From an uncultured Lachnospiraceae bacterium (GTDB lineage Bacteria; Bacillota; Clostridia; Lachnospirales; Lachnospiraceae), in contig CADBFP010000010.1 of the NCBI GenBank assembly GCA_902793995.1, positions 1 through 60,654 on the forward strand: a DNA stretch of 60,654 bases, given 5' to 3'. This document shows positions 1-7,280 of the stretch, in pieces. A program made the translations under genes and the position numbers. Position 1 is the first letter of the stretch. Every line of letters starts with the position of its first letter. The notes beneath the pieces were generated by a model. That model saw only the letters and a list, made by a program, of their open reading frames with translations, had not been told where the DNA came from and ran no database searches.

Positions 1-1
1 T

Positions 2-217
2 CCCAACGGTGAATCCGGCCTGACCCTCATCAAGGGTAACCTGTACAAGGGCGAAAACATCGCCATGGGTCAGAAGACCTGCGCCGCCGTCATGAGCGCC
101 TGGTTCAACTCCGCCAGCCACAAAGCCAACATGCTGGGCAAGAACTACACCAAGGTTGGGGTAGCCGGCTACGAAGTAAACGGCACGATCTACTGGGTAA
201 TGGTATTCTCCTCCTAA
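2..217 (+). CDS. CAP/SCP-domain secreted protein, 3' end only
   Basis: The open frame enters from the left edge and gives the last 71 residues of a protein. The segment KGENIAMG followed by AWFNSASHKANML and a C-terminal YWVMVFSS is the conserved second half of the CAP (SCP/PR-1, YkwD-like) fold, including the GENIA and W..S..H..NML motifs. Clostridial members are usually secreted or wall-attached; their biochemical role is poorly defined. The N-terminus, with any signal peptide or binding repeats, lies outside the window. A hairpin terminator follows about 100 bases downstream. Confidence 0.8.
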   Translation, partial: PNGESGLTLIKGNLYKGENIAMGQKTCAAVMSAWFNSASHKANMLGKNYTKVGVAGYEVNGTIYWVMVFSS

Positions 218-312
218 TAGAGACTGAAAACGAAAACAACAAGTCAGACAGACTGAAGAAATAAAACAAAATTAGCCAACTCGAAGAACTATTGTCCTTC
301 CCTATCCATAGG

Positions 313-349
313 CCCCGCTTGGAAGTAAAACCCCAAACGAGGCTTTTTT
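313..349 (+). terminator. Rho-independent terminator of the CAP-domain gene
   Basis: Arms at 313-322 and 333-342 pair with two mismatches around a ten-base loop and are followed by a run of six T. It is placed to end the transcript of the CAP-domain gene. Confidence 0.5.
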
Positions 350-381
350 ATGGCGGGGGGACAATTGCAGCAGAGTGCGTT

Positions 382-541
382 GGGGCGATTATCAATCGCC
401 CGCGGGCGGGCCCTAAAGGACTAGGCGCTGCGCGCCGTCGCAATGCCCGCCCCTACGCGGACAATTTGCGAGCGTAGCCCGCAAATTGACGGAATAAAAA
501 TCCGCCTGCGGCGGATAAAAGGCGGCTGATAGCCGCCCCTA
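382..541. repeat. Dispersed palindromic repeat cluster
   Basis: This fills the gap before cca. It is a string of short GC-rich palindromes: GGGCGATTATCAATCGCC, then a GCGGGCGGG...CCCGCCCCTACG block, then GGCGGCTGATAGCCGCCC. The same modules recur at 21999-22170, 26641-26845, 52852-52970 and 60454-60487, always between genes. I see no gene in it. Confidence 0.75.
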
Positions 542-1879
542 CAAAAACCTCCTTGCCAGATCCAATAAATACTCCCTGGTATTATGCTCCGGCTCCCGCT
601 GCACATCCTCTAACAAATGCTTCAAAACTTCCCCCATGCCAGGCCCCGGCTTAAATCCCGCGGCAATCAAATCCCCGCCGCGGATGGCCAAATCCCCTAT
701 GGCCACCGGGTCGCCGGCTTCCAGTATCTGCCGGTACATGGCACAGGTCTCCTCATAAAAAGGAGCAAATTCCTCCTGGGAAAGCCGGGATTTCCCTTTA
801 TTATCCGCCTGCAAAAACGCTAGATAGTCCGGGAAAAGATCCTTTCCTACCTGCCCTAGCAGACGGCGGATATTATAAGCCGTGGGGGGAATGCGTACAT
901 CATGCACCCGAATCAGGCGCAGCACATAATCACTGGTTTTGTTGTCGTAGCGGTATTCTTTCAGGAATTCTTCTGCGTAGGCAGCACTTAGAAGCTGATG
1001 CCCCTTAAAATGGTCTGTGCCGGCCTCATCCGTGGTTTTGGCAGGGATTTTCCCGCTGTCATGCAGCAAGGCGGTCAGACGCATCGGCAGCCGCGCAGGA
1101 ACCGCAGTCATTACTTTCAATGTATGCTGGCCCACATCATAGCAGTGATATTGATTATTCTGGGAGGTGGAGAGCATCTCATCGAATCGGGGCATAATCA
1201 CGGATGTAATGCCGCATTCCGCCAGCTTCTCGAAATATTCCGGATGGTCGGAGAGGAGCAATTTGTTGATCTCATCCCGGATGCGCTCCTTACTGACCAT
1301 AGCCAGACGAGGGGAAAGAGGCCGGATAGCGGCAAAGGTTTCCGCTTCTATTTCATAACCAAGCTGCGCGGAAAAACGAACCGCCCGAAGCATACGCAGA
1401 GCATCTTCCGTAAAACGCTCTGCAGGGTCTCCCACGGCCCGGATGGTGTGCTTCCTCAAGTCAGTTAGGCCGTCGTATAAATCCACCACCCCTTTATCCG
1501 GAGCGTATGCCATGGCATTGATTGTAAAATCCCGCCGTGCCAGATCCTCGGCCAAAGAGGAAACAAAATTAACAGAATCCGGATGCCGGCCGTCACTGTA
1601 AAAACCATCTGTCCGGTAGGTGGTAATCTCGTAGGCCTCATTTTTTACCATCACGGTAACAGTCCCATGCTGCAGGCCCGTATCGATGGTGCGGCGAAAG
1701 AGGGCTTTTACCTCTTCCGGCCGGGCGGAAGTGGTGATATCCCAATCCCCCGGCCTGCGGCCGATGAGGCTGTCTCGCACGCAGCCACCCACAATAAAGG
1801 CCTCAAATCCGGCCTGACGCAGGGTATTTAGAATAAACTCCGCCCCTTGAGGCAGGGAAATAACAATGGATTTTTCCAT
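539..1879 (-). CDS. cca: CCA-adding tRNA nucleotidyltransferase with HD domain
   Basis: This 446-residue enzyme adds or repairs the 3' CCA end of tRNAs from CTP and ATP. The N-terminal nucleotidyltransferase head carries GGCVRD and DWDIT, which hold the metal-binding acidic residues. Near residue 270 an HD-domain motif, LLHDSGKI, marks the HD-containing class II type. The start chosen is the MEKSI methionine, with GGAG about ten bases upstream; an in-frame start 14 codons earlier has no better site. It is divergent from the tRNA-Ala gene next door, which has no encoded CCA and therefore needs this activity. The 3' end abuts the palindromic repeat. Confidence 0.93.
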   Translation of the reverse strand: MEKSIVISLPQGAEFILNTLRQAGFEAFIVGGCVRDSLIGRRPGDWDITTSARPEEVKALFRRTIDTGLQHGTVTVMVKNEAYEITTYRTDGFYSDGRHPDSVNFVSSLAEDLARRDFTINAMAYAPDKGVVDLYDGLTDLRKHTIRAVGDPAERFTEDALRMLRAVRFSAQLGYEIEAETFAAIRPLSPRLAMVSKERIRDEINKLLLSDHPEYFEKLAECGITSVIMPRFDEMLSTSQNNQYHCYDVGQHTLKVMTAVPARLPMRLTALLHDSGKIPAKTTDEAGTDHFKGHQLLSAAYAEEFLKEYRYDNKTSDYVLRLIRVHDVRIPPTAYNIRRLLGQVGKDLFPDYLAFLQADNKGKSRLSQEEFAPFYEETCAMYRQILEAGDPVAIGDLAIRGGDLIAAGFKPGPGMGEVLKHLLEDVQREPEHNTREYLLDLARRFL

Positions 1880-1989
1880 GGAAAGGTCTCCTTGCGGGGG
1901 CAAGAAACATGCACCCCGCAAGTATTATAGCATAAAGTTAAAAAAAGTGCTTGCATTTTCGCCAGACTGTGCTAAAATAGCATTCGTTC

Positions 1990-2062
1990 GGGGCATTAGC
2001 GCAGCTGGGAGCGCGCCACACTGGCAGTGTGGAGGTCAGGGGTTCAAGTCCCCTATGCTCCA
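1990..2062 (+). tRNA. tRNA-Ala (anticodon GGC)
   Basis: The 73-base cloverleaf has a seven-pair acceptor stem (GGGGCAT with ATGCTCC), a five-pair anticodon stem around CTGGCAG giving anticodon GGC, and a T arm with TTCAAGT. CCA is not encoded. The last 21 bases (2042-2062) recur exactly at 7216-7236 and with two changes at 4435-4454, as expected if this gene serves as an integration site. Confidence 0.96.
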
Positions 2063-2106
2063 TGAAAAGGAAGAGCCGGTGCGAAAGCATCGGCTCTTCC
2101 TTTTCA
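2063..2106 (+). terminator. Terminator hairpin behind tRNA-Ala
   Basis: A near-perfect 20-pair stem closed by a GAAA tetraloop directly follows the tRNA discriminator base. A nearly identical copy lies at 7237-7280 behind the duplicated tRNA 3' end. Confidence 0.8.
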
Positions 2107-2275
2107 ATGAAATTCGCCCCTTCGGGGCGAGTGAAAGGCTGCTGCGCAGCATGAAATGGGCTTTGCCCATGAAATGCTGACGCATGATGATGGGCGGATT
2201 TCATTTCACATTCGGCGCAGCCGAATATTTCATATCGAGCGTAGCAAGATAATTCATTCTTCACTTTTTGACGGA
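2105..2275. repeat. Modular hairpin repeat (copy 1)
   Basis: About five different small hairpins (CGCCCCTTCGGGGCG, GCTGCTGCGCAGC, GGGCTTTGCCC, CGGCGCAGCCG and a CGAGCG type) are separated by short spacers resembling TGAAAT or TTCATTTC. No coding signal is visible. The whole array is repeated at 7279-7445, and a fragment lies at 2703-2735. Confidence 0.65.
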
Positions 2276-2308
2276 ATCTAACCCGCAAAAGCATAATACA
2301 GGAGATGT

Positions 2309-2653
2309 ATGCTGATGAAGGAAAACAAACTCCAGGAGCTTTCCTTAACTTTTTCCGTGGAGATCATCAGGCTTTGCAAATCCATTAAGGGACATATTTC
2401 CTTGGTCAATCAACTGGAATGGTCTGCTACCTCCGTCGGAGCCAATATCCATGAGGCTAACTATGCCCACAGTCGGGCGGATTTTGTGGCTAAACTACAG
2501 ATTGCCCTGAAAGAGTGTTTTGAGACCGAGTATTGGCTAAAGCTGTTTCAGAAAACAGAGATAGGAAATGCAGAAATAGAGGAAGAATTGCAAAGTATTT
2601 GCGGAAGCTTGCGTCGGATGCTTATTGCGTCCATCAATACAGCCAAGAGATAA
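2309..2653 (+). CDS. Four-helix-bundle protein, 23S rRNA intervening-sequence (IVP/S23) family, copy 1
   Basis: This 114-residue protein has the family pattern: amphipathic helices with SVEIIRLCKSIKG, Q.E.SA.S.GANI.EA.YA.S..DF..KL.IALKE and ETEYWL. The family was first seen as ORFs inside 23S rRNA intervening sequences but also occurs alone; the Avd subunit of diversity-generating retroelements shares the fold. Two start codons lie behind the same GGAG: ATG 2309 at four bases and ATG 2315 at ten. The second spacing is the more usual one. A second copy at 7478-7822 differs at 13 residues by my count, and a third 3' fragment lies at 12166-12231. Its function in this locus is unknown. Confidence 0.85.
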   Translation: MLMKENKLQELSLTFSVEIIRLCKSIKGHISLVNQLEWSATSVGANIHEANYAHSRADFVAKLQIALKECFETEYWLKLFQKTEIGNAEIEEELQSICGSLRRMLIASINTAKR

Positions 2654-2669
2654 AACGAGGTGCTCCTGG

Positions 2670-2696
2670 AATAGTCGACACAGTGTGTCAACTATT
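2670..2696. other. Dyad in front of cassette A
   Basis: AATAGT-C-GACAC, a three-base loop, then GTGTC-A-ACTATT form an 11-pair stem with one mismatch. It lies between the four-helix gene and the cassette promoter and could be a protein-binding site or a weak terminator. Confidence 0.4.
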
Positions 2697-2755
2697 GTTC
2701 ACATCGAGAGCAGTGAGATATTTCATTCTTCACATTTTACTCAGCTTTTTCTAAA

Positions 2756-2784
2756 TTGAATATGAGCCGATTCTATGGTATGCT
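2756..2784 (+). promoter_or_regulatory. Cassette A promoter, conserved with cassette B
   Basis: The boxes are TTGAAT, 17 bases, TATGCT. The surrounding bases (CTAAATTGAA..TGAGCCGATTCT.TG.TATG.TTA) are almost the same at 4558-4603 in front of the other cassette gene. The predicted start near 2791 gives a leader of about 200 bases before the nuclease gene. The leader contains the shared GCTGACACAATT at 2867-2878. Confidence 0.6.
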
Positions 2785-2990
2785 TACCAACAGATGTTGA
2801 GTTTACGGTGCGTTTTGCGCTCTTTGTTTCCTGCAAGGAAGCGGTATTTGGAAAAGTGTAAGCACCGCTGACACAATTGGTGCAAGGGTATAATGCGAAC
2901 GATACGGTAGTAGTGATTAATCATATTGAGATTGATAGGGAATGTTCTACTCTGTTATTAGACTATCACTGGTAATTGAGGTAATTATCG

Positions 2991-4271
2991 ATGGGGGAAA
3001 GTAGATACTTAATAAGGGTTAGGTTTTACCAATCGCGATCAAGGTTGTTAAAGCGTGCTATAAGTCTAGCTAAGTCTTTTCCCACATTTGAGGATCGAGA
3101 AGGGTTGTTTTTCTGTGCTATTGATAATATCTATGATTACTGTAGATTACAGTTATCGGCTTATGAACTTATACAAATAATTGAGAAGTGGAAAGATAGT
3201 GAGATATGGCTCTATGATACTCAATACAAAAATAGAGCAGATTATCATGACTTCTTGACGGTTCTTAAAGGTAGCGCAGGAAAGTATACGCAATTAATAA
3301 ATGAATCTAACTCGCGTGTCTCACTTGGTCAAATATCAATAGAAGATCTACCGTATCCAATCGTTTATTATCCAGAGCATTATGGAGCGTTTTTTGGCTT
3401 TTCAATGGATATAGGGAGTCCAATATGTTTTTGTGAATGCGAACGTCTTGCTATAGATAATTACATCAAATTGCGAAAGCGCACCCCGATATCAGGGTTT
3501 ACAAATGATAAAAGCAATCCACTTGGGAGCGATATGTTTCCCATCACTGTTTCTAGAATCAGTAAAGGACATTCCGACCCATTATCACTGTTTGAATTTA
3601 AAGAAGGAATATGCTTTCGTTGTAACAAAAAGGTTCCCAATTATACATACTGTCATCCCATGTATGGAGGTGCTTTTAAACAGCATTATGGTTGGTATAT
3701 TCAACAGGAATACTATAAGCTGGGAATAGATAAAAACCAGCATAAGGAATTGAGTGTTTTGGAAGACACTTGCGACCCGGATATATATGATTCTTTAAAT
3801 CGTTTGTTCGAATTACATAAGATGGCATATTCTAACCTTAACATTGATGAGACAAGGGAACAATCAGAGATAAGGTCGAAGATAGATCGGGTGATTGAAA
3901 ACTCTGTGAGGACTCAGCTTGGTTTTAGAAAGATTGGAGATATTTGGATAAGTGAAACCATCCTCTATGAAATTGTGTGTCAGATTTTTGAAGGAAGTGA
4001 AGTTAAACGTCATTATAGACCTTCTTGGTTAGAAGGTCTCGAATTGGACATTTTTGTTCCTGCATATAATATTGCTTTTGAATATCAAGGTATTCAACAT
4101 TTTCAAGCGGTAAAGCACTGGGGCGGAGAACAGCAACTGAAAAAACAAAGAGATAATGATGCTCGAAAAAAAAGGATATGTTTGGAACGGAATATACATT
4201 TAATTTGCATTAACTACTATGATCCTCTCACTACGGAATACGTTGTGAAATGTATAAATAGCCGAGAATAA
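2991..4271 (+). CDS. Putative PD-(D/E)XK-like endonuclease with Cys-rich middle domain
   Basis: This 426-residue protein does not belong to a family I can name with certainty. The C-terminal 110 residues look like the PD-(D/E)XK/Vsr-like fold: E322 in ISETILYEIV, D353 in LELDIFVP, then E364 and Q366 in IAFEYQGIQHF, followed by a Lys/Arg-rich helix and ERNIHLICINY. Q in place of the usual K is seen in some branches. The middle has a CFCEC segment and CFRCNKK...YCHP, a possible metal site. Start ATG 2991 has GAGG about ten bases upstream. The gene is AT-rich compared with its surroundings and stands alone in its cassette. A nuclease of this sort in a mobile cassette could be a defence or a selfish function; this is inference. 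Confidence 0.65.
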   Translation: MGESRYLIRVRFYQSRSRLLKRAISLAKSFPTFEDREGLFFCAIDNIYDYCRLQLSAYELIQIIEKWKDSEIWLYDTQYKNRADYHDFLTVLKGSAGKYTQLINESNSRVSLGQISIEDLPYPIVYYPEHYGAFFGFSMDIGSPICFCECERLAIDNYIKLRKRTPISGFTNDKSNPLGSDMFPITVSRISKGHSDPLSLFEFKEGICFRCNKKVPNYTYCHPMYGGAFKQHYGWYIQQEYYKLGIDKNQHKELSVLEDTCDPDIYDSLNRLFELHKMAYSNLNIDETREQSEIRSKIDRVIENSVRTQLGFRKIGDIWISETILYEIVCQIFEGSEVKRHYRPSWLEGLELDIFVPAYNIAFEYQGIQHFQAVKHWGGEQQLKKQRDNDARKKRICLERNIHLICINYYDPLTTEYVVKCINSRE

Positions 4272-4324
4272 TTGTATTGATAGAGCTTGCGGATAGCGTG
4301 GCAAAGTTGCCAAGAGGTATAGGC

Positions 4325-4454
4325 TGTTACCTTCTCCAATTACCCCGGAAAAGAGCCCAATCGCCGACACCGCCTTTCCGTTGATATATCTACATTTTTG
4401 GATAATGCCAAAACGGGTCGAACGAACGTTCCTTGCTCAAGCCCCCTATGCTCC
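4325..4454 (+). repeat. Cassette 3' end with tRNA-Ala 3' remnant (copy 1)
   Basis: This matches 7106-7236 over its length: a GTTACCTTC..CAATTACCCCGG start, the shared segment at 4380-4412, a GAACGAACGTTCC palindrome and finally the tRNA tail, here with two substitutions. On the minus strand it encodes part of a spurious ORF reading through RGLE. Confidence 0.75.
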
Positions 4455-4463
4455 TTCCAGGAT

Positions 4464-4486
4464 ACCACGCAATAGCGTGGTTTTTT
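4464..4486 (+). terminator. Terminator at the end of cassette A
   Basis: ACCACGC, AATA, GCGTGGT followed by TTTTT lies ten bases after the tRNA remnant. It would insulate the next cassette promoter. Confidence 0.75.
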
Positions 4487-4502
4487 GATGTCCCGACTAA
4501 AC

Positions 4503-4523
4503 TCTGACGAAACATTCGTCAGA
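4503..4523. other. Perfect 9-base-arm dyad
   Basis: Arms TCTGACGAA and TTCGTCAGA are separated by ACA. The site is between the cassette A terminator and the cassette B promoter and has the shape of an operator or recombinase accessory site. Confidence 0.5.
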
Positions 4524-4566
4524 ATGAATGCAGATAAGCCGATATTATTCCACGACATTTTCTAAA

Positions 4567-4595
4567 TTGAACGTGAGCCGATTCTGTGATATGAT
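4567..4595 (+). promoter_or_regulatory. Cassette B promoter
   Basis: The boxes are TTGAAC, 17 bases, TATGAT, in the same sequence context as 2756-2784. In the leader, GTGTCA and TGACAC (4661-4681) can pair just before the shared AATT, and the cassette A leader has the corresponding weaker hairpin. Confidence 0.6.
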
Positions 4596-4705
4596 TACTA
4601 TCGGATTCTATTGCGAATTATGACGCCCTCAGCCCTTAAACGAGGGTGAACTGTATAATAGTGTCATCACTGCTGACACAATTCATAGTAGGTAGGTGAG
4701 ATACC

Positions 4706-6247
4706 ATGACAATCAGTGAAGTCCTCGCTATGGAGGAAAAACAGATATTCGACCGCAAAAGCATTCAAATCAAGCCCGTGGATTTGTCTGACACAATCTG
4801 TGCGTTTGCGAATGCTGATGGGGGTACGATAGCTATTGGTATATCGGATAGACGACGGAGGATTGAAGGGGTCGATTATCACATTGAACTACTGAATGAA
4901 ATCCTGCGGACTCCTATAGATTTTTGCAATCCGACCGTTCCAATCACAATGGAGATGGTGGAATGCACTAATTTCCAGGGACAGCTGGATCATGTGCTGT
5001 TGATGAAAATAGAAGCCAGTCCGTTGCTTCATGCTAATCAAGCAGATGAGGTGTTCCTTCGAGTAGGAGACAAGAATAAAAAACTGAGTTTTAGTGATCG
5101 GATGACCTTGATGTATGCCAAGGGAGTACGTTACTACGAGGATGAGCCTGTGGCGGATGCTTCCCTAGAGGACCTTGACTTTGATTTTATTAAGGATTAC
5201 TGCAGACGGATTGGTTACTCAAAATCTCCGGAACAATATGTCCGTGAGAATAAGAGATTCGTCACGACAAAAAACGGAAGGGATCAGGTCTCTGTCGCCG
5301 CCATTCTGCTGTTTGGTAAAAACCCACAATTGTTTTTCCCTCGCGCCTCTGTTCGTTTCATCCGTTTTGATGGCACGGAGGCAAAAGTGGGCCAGAAAAT
5401 GAACGTGGTCAAAGACGTGGTTTTTGAAGGGCGTTTATTGGAACAAGTGAAGAAAGCTGTAGACTATATCAAGATTCAAATGAAGGAAAAAACCTACCTC
5501 GGGAAAGATAGTATTTTTGTCACAGATGAGGAATACAGCGAATTTGTTCGCACTGAAATAGTCGTTAATGCGATCACCCACCGTGACTATGCTATTAAGG
5601 GGACTGATATCCAAGTAAAGATGTTTGATGATCGCCTGGAAGTGGATAGCCCCGGTTCCTTTGCCGGAATGGTCAATAAACATAATATCCGGTATACGCA
5701 TTTTTCCCGGAATCCGACTATTGCGGCTTTTTTGAAAGATTATGGGTATGTGAAGGAGTATGGGGAAGGAGTTGATCGGATGTGCCTGGAATTACAGGCT
5801 CTTGGTTTGCCCGCCCCGGCTTTTAACGACAGCACTTTTATTCTTAAAACCACTGTGAAAAGTGCCGCATATAGAAACGAAACGACGCGAGGCGCGTCGA
5901 TTCAGGCTGAAAATGCGTCGATTGAGGGAAAGGACGCGTCGATTGAGGGAAAGGACGCGTCGATTCAGGGTGAAAGTGCGTCGATTCGCAGGAAAGAGGA
6001 GTTGCATCAAAAGCTTATACGAATGAAGAGCTCCGGAGAGTTATCTCCGCAAAATGCTGATGAGGCTCGGTTGATAGTCCAGGAAATGGATGTTATGCAA
6101 GTGATTACAAGCAAGGAAATAATGAGAGTATTATCCTGTCAAACTACCAAGGCCAGACGTGTGCTGAAAATGATGGAAGGCTGTGGATTTATTTTGCCTA
6201 TTCAGGGTAAGGGGAAAGGAAAGTATATTCTGAATACTACGGAATAG
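4706..6247 (+). CDS. AlbA_2 (Schlafen-like) domain ATP-binding protein
   Basis: This 513-residue protein has the layout of the bacterial AlbA_2 group often labelled 'ATP-dependent DNA helicase RecG-like' or 'putative transcriptional regulator'. Residues 10-130 hold the AlbA_2 domain (CAFANADGGTIAIGI). Residues 270-385 hold a GHKL-type ATPase-like domain (RTEIVVNAITHRDY, DDRLEVDSPG, YGEGVDRM), followed by a winged-helix-like C-terminus. Between them and the tail are five in-frame seven-residue repeats of the form ASIEGKD/ASIQGES (397-431). Start ATG 4706 has a GGTGAG site. Relatives occur in defence islands and mobile elements. It is followed after 12 bases by a second cargo gene. Confidence 0.75.
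   Translation: MTISEVLAMEEKQIFDRKSIQIKPVDLSDTICAFANADGGTIAIGISDRRRRIEGVDYHIELLNEILRTPIDFCNPTVPITMEMVECTNFQGQLDHVLLMKIEASPLLHANQADEVFLRVGDKNKKLSFSDRMTLMYAKGVRYYEDEPVADASLEDLDFDFIKDYCRRIGYSKSPEQYVRENKRFVTTKNGRDQVSVAAILLFGKNPQLFFPRASVRFIRFDGTEAKVGQKMNVVKDVVFEGRLLEQVKKAVDYIKIQMKEKTYLGKDSIFVTDEEYSEFVRTEIVVNAITHRDYAIKGTDIQVKMFDDRLEVDSPGSFAGMVNKHNIRYTHFSRNPTIAAFLKDYGYVKEYGEGVDRMCLELQALGLPAPAFNDSTFILKTTVKSAAYRNETTRGASIQAENASIEGKDASIEGKDASIQGESASIRRKEELHQKLIRMKSSGELSPQNADEARLIVQEMDVMQVITSKEIMRVLSCQTTKARRVLKMMEGCGFILPIQGKGKGKYILNTTE
5894..5998 (+). repeat. Five tandem 21-base repeats inside the AlbA_2 gene
   Basis: Units start at 5894, 5915, 5936, 5957 and 5978, each opening with GCGTCGATT. Units two and three are identical over 21 bases. 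Changes in copy number would keep the frame and lengthen or shorten the linker ahead of the winged-helix tail. Confidence 0.9.
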
Positions 6248-6259
6248 ACAGTATGGGAA

Positions 6260-7066
6260 ATGGAGAATAATCTAAAAGAATTGAAAGAATGTGGTGATAC
6301 AGACACAAGAAACAAACTGCTTTCGGAATGTAGCACGATTCTGAACTGTTGCGATGAAGATGTTCAGAAGTGTTCTGTTGTTGAAGAACAATCATACCGA
6401 TATGCGATAATACGAACCTATTGCAAGATATTACTGTCTTGCAAGGAGATACTATGTTTGTTGTTAAACGGTTTCCCCGATGGCGGAATGGCACTGACTC
6501 GACAAGTATTCGAGGGATGGGTCATCGTTCGAGCACTTTTGATCGGAATTCAACAAAATGATTGTGGCCTAATAGAGCGTTTTTTTGATTCGATTGTCAT
6601 TTTTGAGTTGAAACAATCCAAACGAATCTTGGAATATGTCATATCCCAAAAGGTAGATCAAAAAGAAACACAGGAGAAGTTGGACAATGTTGAATCGCAG
6701 GCTATGGCATATCTGACAAAATACAACAAAGAAAAACTACGTGATTTTAAAGATTACTGGTGGGCTGAATGCGATTCATTCCAAAACCTGAAAACAAAAG
6801 TCCATCTACCCGATGATTATATGTATTCATTTACTAGCAATAGGGTACATCTAAATATTGCTTCGATGTTTAATTATATGGATCAAACAGAAGAAGGAAT
6901 ACTTTTGGGTCCCAGCATTTCTGGATGGAAAATGCCATTGCAGTATATGCTTATATGCTTGAGATCAATTGTAGGAGAGATAAGTGCCTTTTACCCTGAG
7001 TTTACTTCTCCTGCAACAATTAAGAAGATTACAGATTTGGCCGAAAAGCTACGTGGATGCTTATAG
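6260..7066 (+). CDS. DUF5677-like protein of unknown function
   Basis: This helical protein of 268 residues resembles DUF5677 proteins, notably in YCKILLSCKEILCLLLNGFP followed by GGMALTRQVFEGWVIVRALL, the 'repertoire' helix pair of that family. No catalytic motif stands out. No strong ribosome binding site precedes ATG 6260, and it begins 12 bases after the AlbA_2 gene, so it is probably translated from the same message. The composition is AT-rich like the rest of the cassette. It may act with the AlbA_2 protein, but nothing in the sequence proves that. Confidence 0.6.
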   Translation: MENNLKELKECGDTDTRNKLLSECSTILNCCDEDVQKCSVVEEQSYRYAIIRTYCKILLSCKEILCLLLNGFPDGGMALTRQVFEGWVIVRALLIGIQQNDCGLIERFFDSIVIFELKQSKRILEYVISQKVDQKETQEKLDNVESQAMAYLTKYNKEKLRDFKDYWWAECDSFQNLKTKVHLPDDYMYSFTSNRVHLNIASMFNYMDQTEEGILLGPSISGWKMPLQYMLICLRSIVGEISAFYPEFTSPATIKKITDLAEKLRGCL

Positions 7067-7105
7067 GGATGGTTTTGGTTTGTATGCGCATTGATGCTCA
7101 TATTT

Positions 7106-7236
7106 GTTACCTTCCCCATTTACCCCGAAAAAGAGTTGGAATCGCCGACGCCTCCTTTCCGTTGATATATCTACATTTTTGGATGTTACTGAAACAGGCC
7201 GAACGAACGTTCCTCGTTCAAGTCCCCTATGCTCCA
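7106..7236 (+). repeat. Cassette 3' end with exact tRNA-Ala 3' copy (copy 2)
   Basis: This is the counterpart of 4325-4454. Its last 21 bases equal 2042-2062 of the tRNA. It is the likely right attachment half-site of the array. Confidence 0.8.
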
Positions 7237-7280
7237 TGAAAAGGAAGAGCCGGTGCGAAAGCAACGGCTCTTCCTTTTCA
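7237..7280 (+). terminator. Duplicate of the tRNA-Ala terminator
   Basis: This near-copy of 2063-2106 carries one loop-proximal change. It shows that the duplication extends beyond the tRNA end. Confidence 0.75.

Larger units (their letters stand above)
2063..4454 (+). mobile_element. tRNA-Ala-anchored cassette unit 1
   Basis: The segment lies between the genuine tRNA 3' end and a diverged copy of that end at 4435-4454. It holds a terminator, the hairpin array, four-helix copy 1, and a promoter, leader and nuclease module. The terminal 4325-4454 is closely related to 7106-7236. The nuclease part is visibly AT-richer than the core genes. No recombinase is encoded, so it would have to move by an enzyme supplied elsewhere, or be immobile now. 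Confidence 0.6.
4455..7236 (+). mobile_element. tRNA-Ala-anchored cassette unit 2
   Basis: The unit begins after the first tRNA-end copy and ends with an exact 21-base copy of the tRNA-Ala 3' end (7216-7236). It carries the conserved promoter and leader, an AlbA_2-type ATPase gene and a DUF5677-like gene. It is bounded on the right by a second copy of the tRNA terminator, hairpin array and four-helix gene. Confidence 0.6.

Noticed and set aside
382-541. CRISPR array
   Set aside because: The repeats are palindromes of several kinds with irregular spacing and no constant-length spacers, and no cas genes occur in the window.
1938-2294. Minus-strand ORF across tRNA-Ala reading EHRGLE, with similar ORFs at 4340-4558 and 7061-7438
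   Set aside because: These are the classical spurious frames across a tRNA 3' end and its copies. They have no ribosome binding site and their similarity follows from the DNA repeat.
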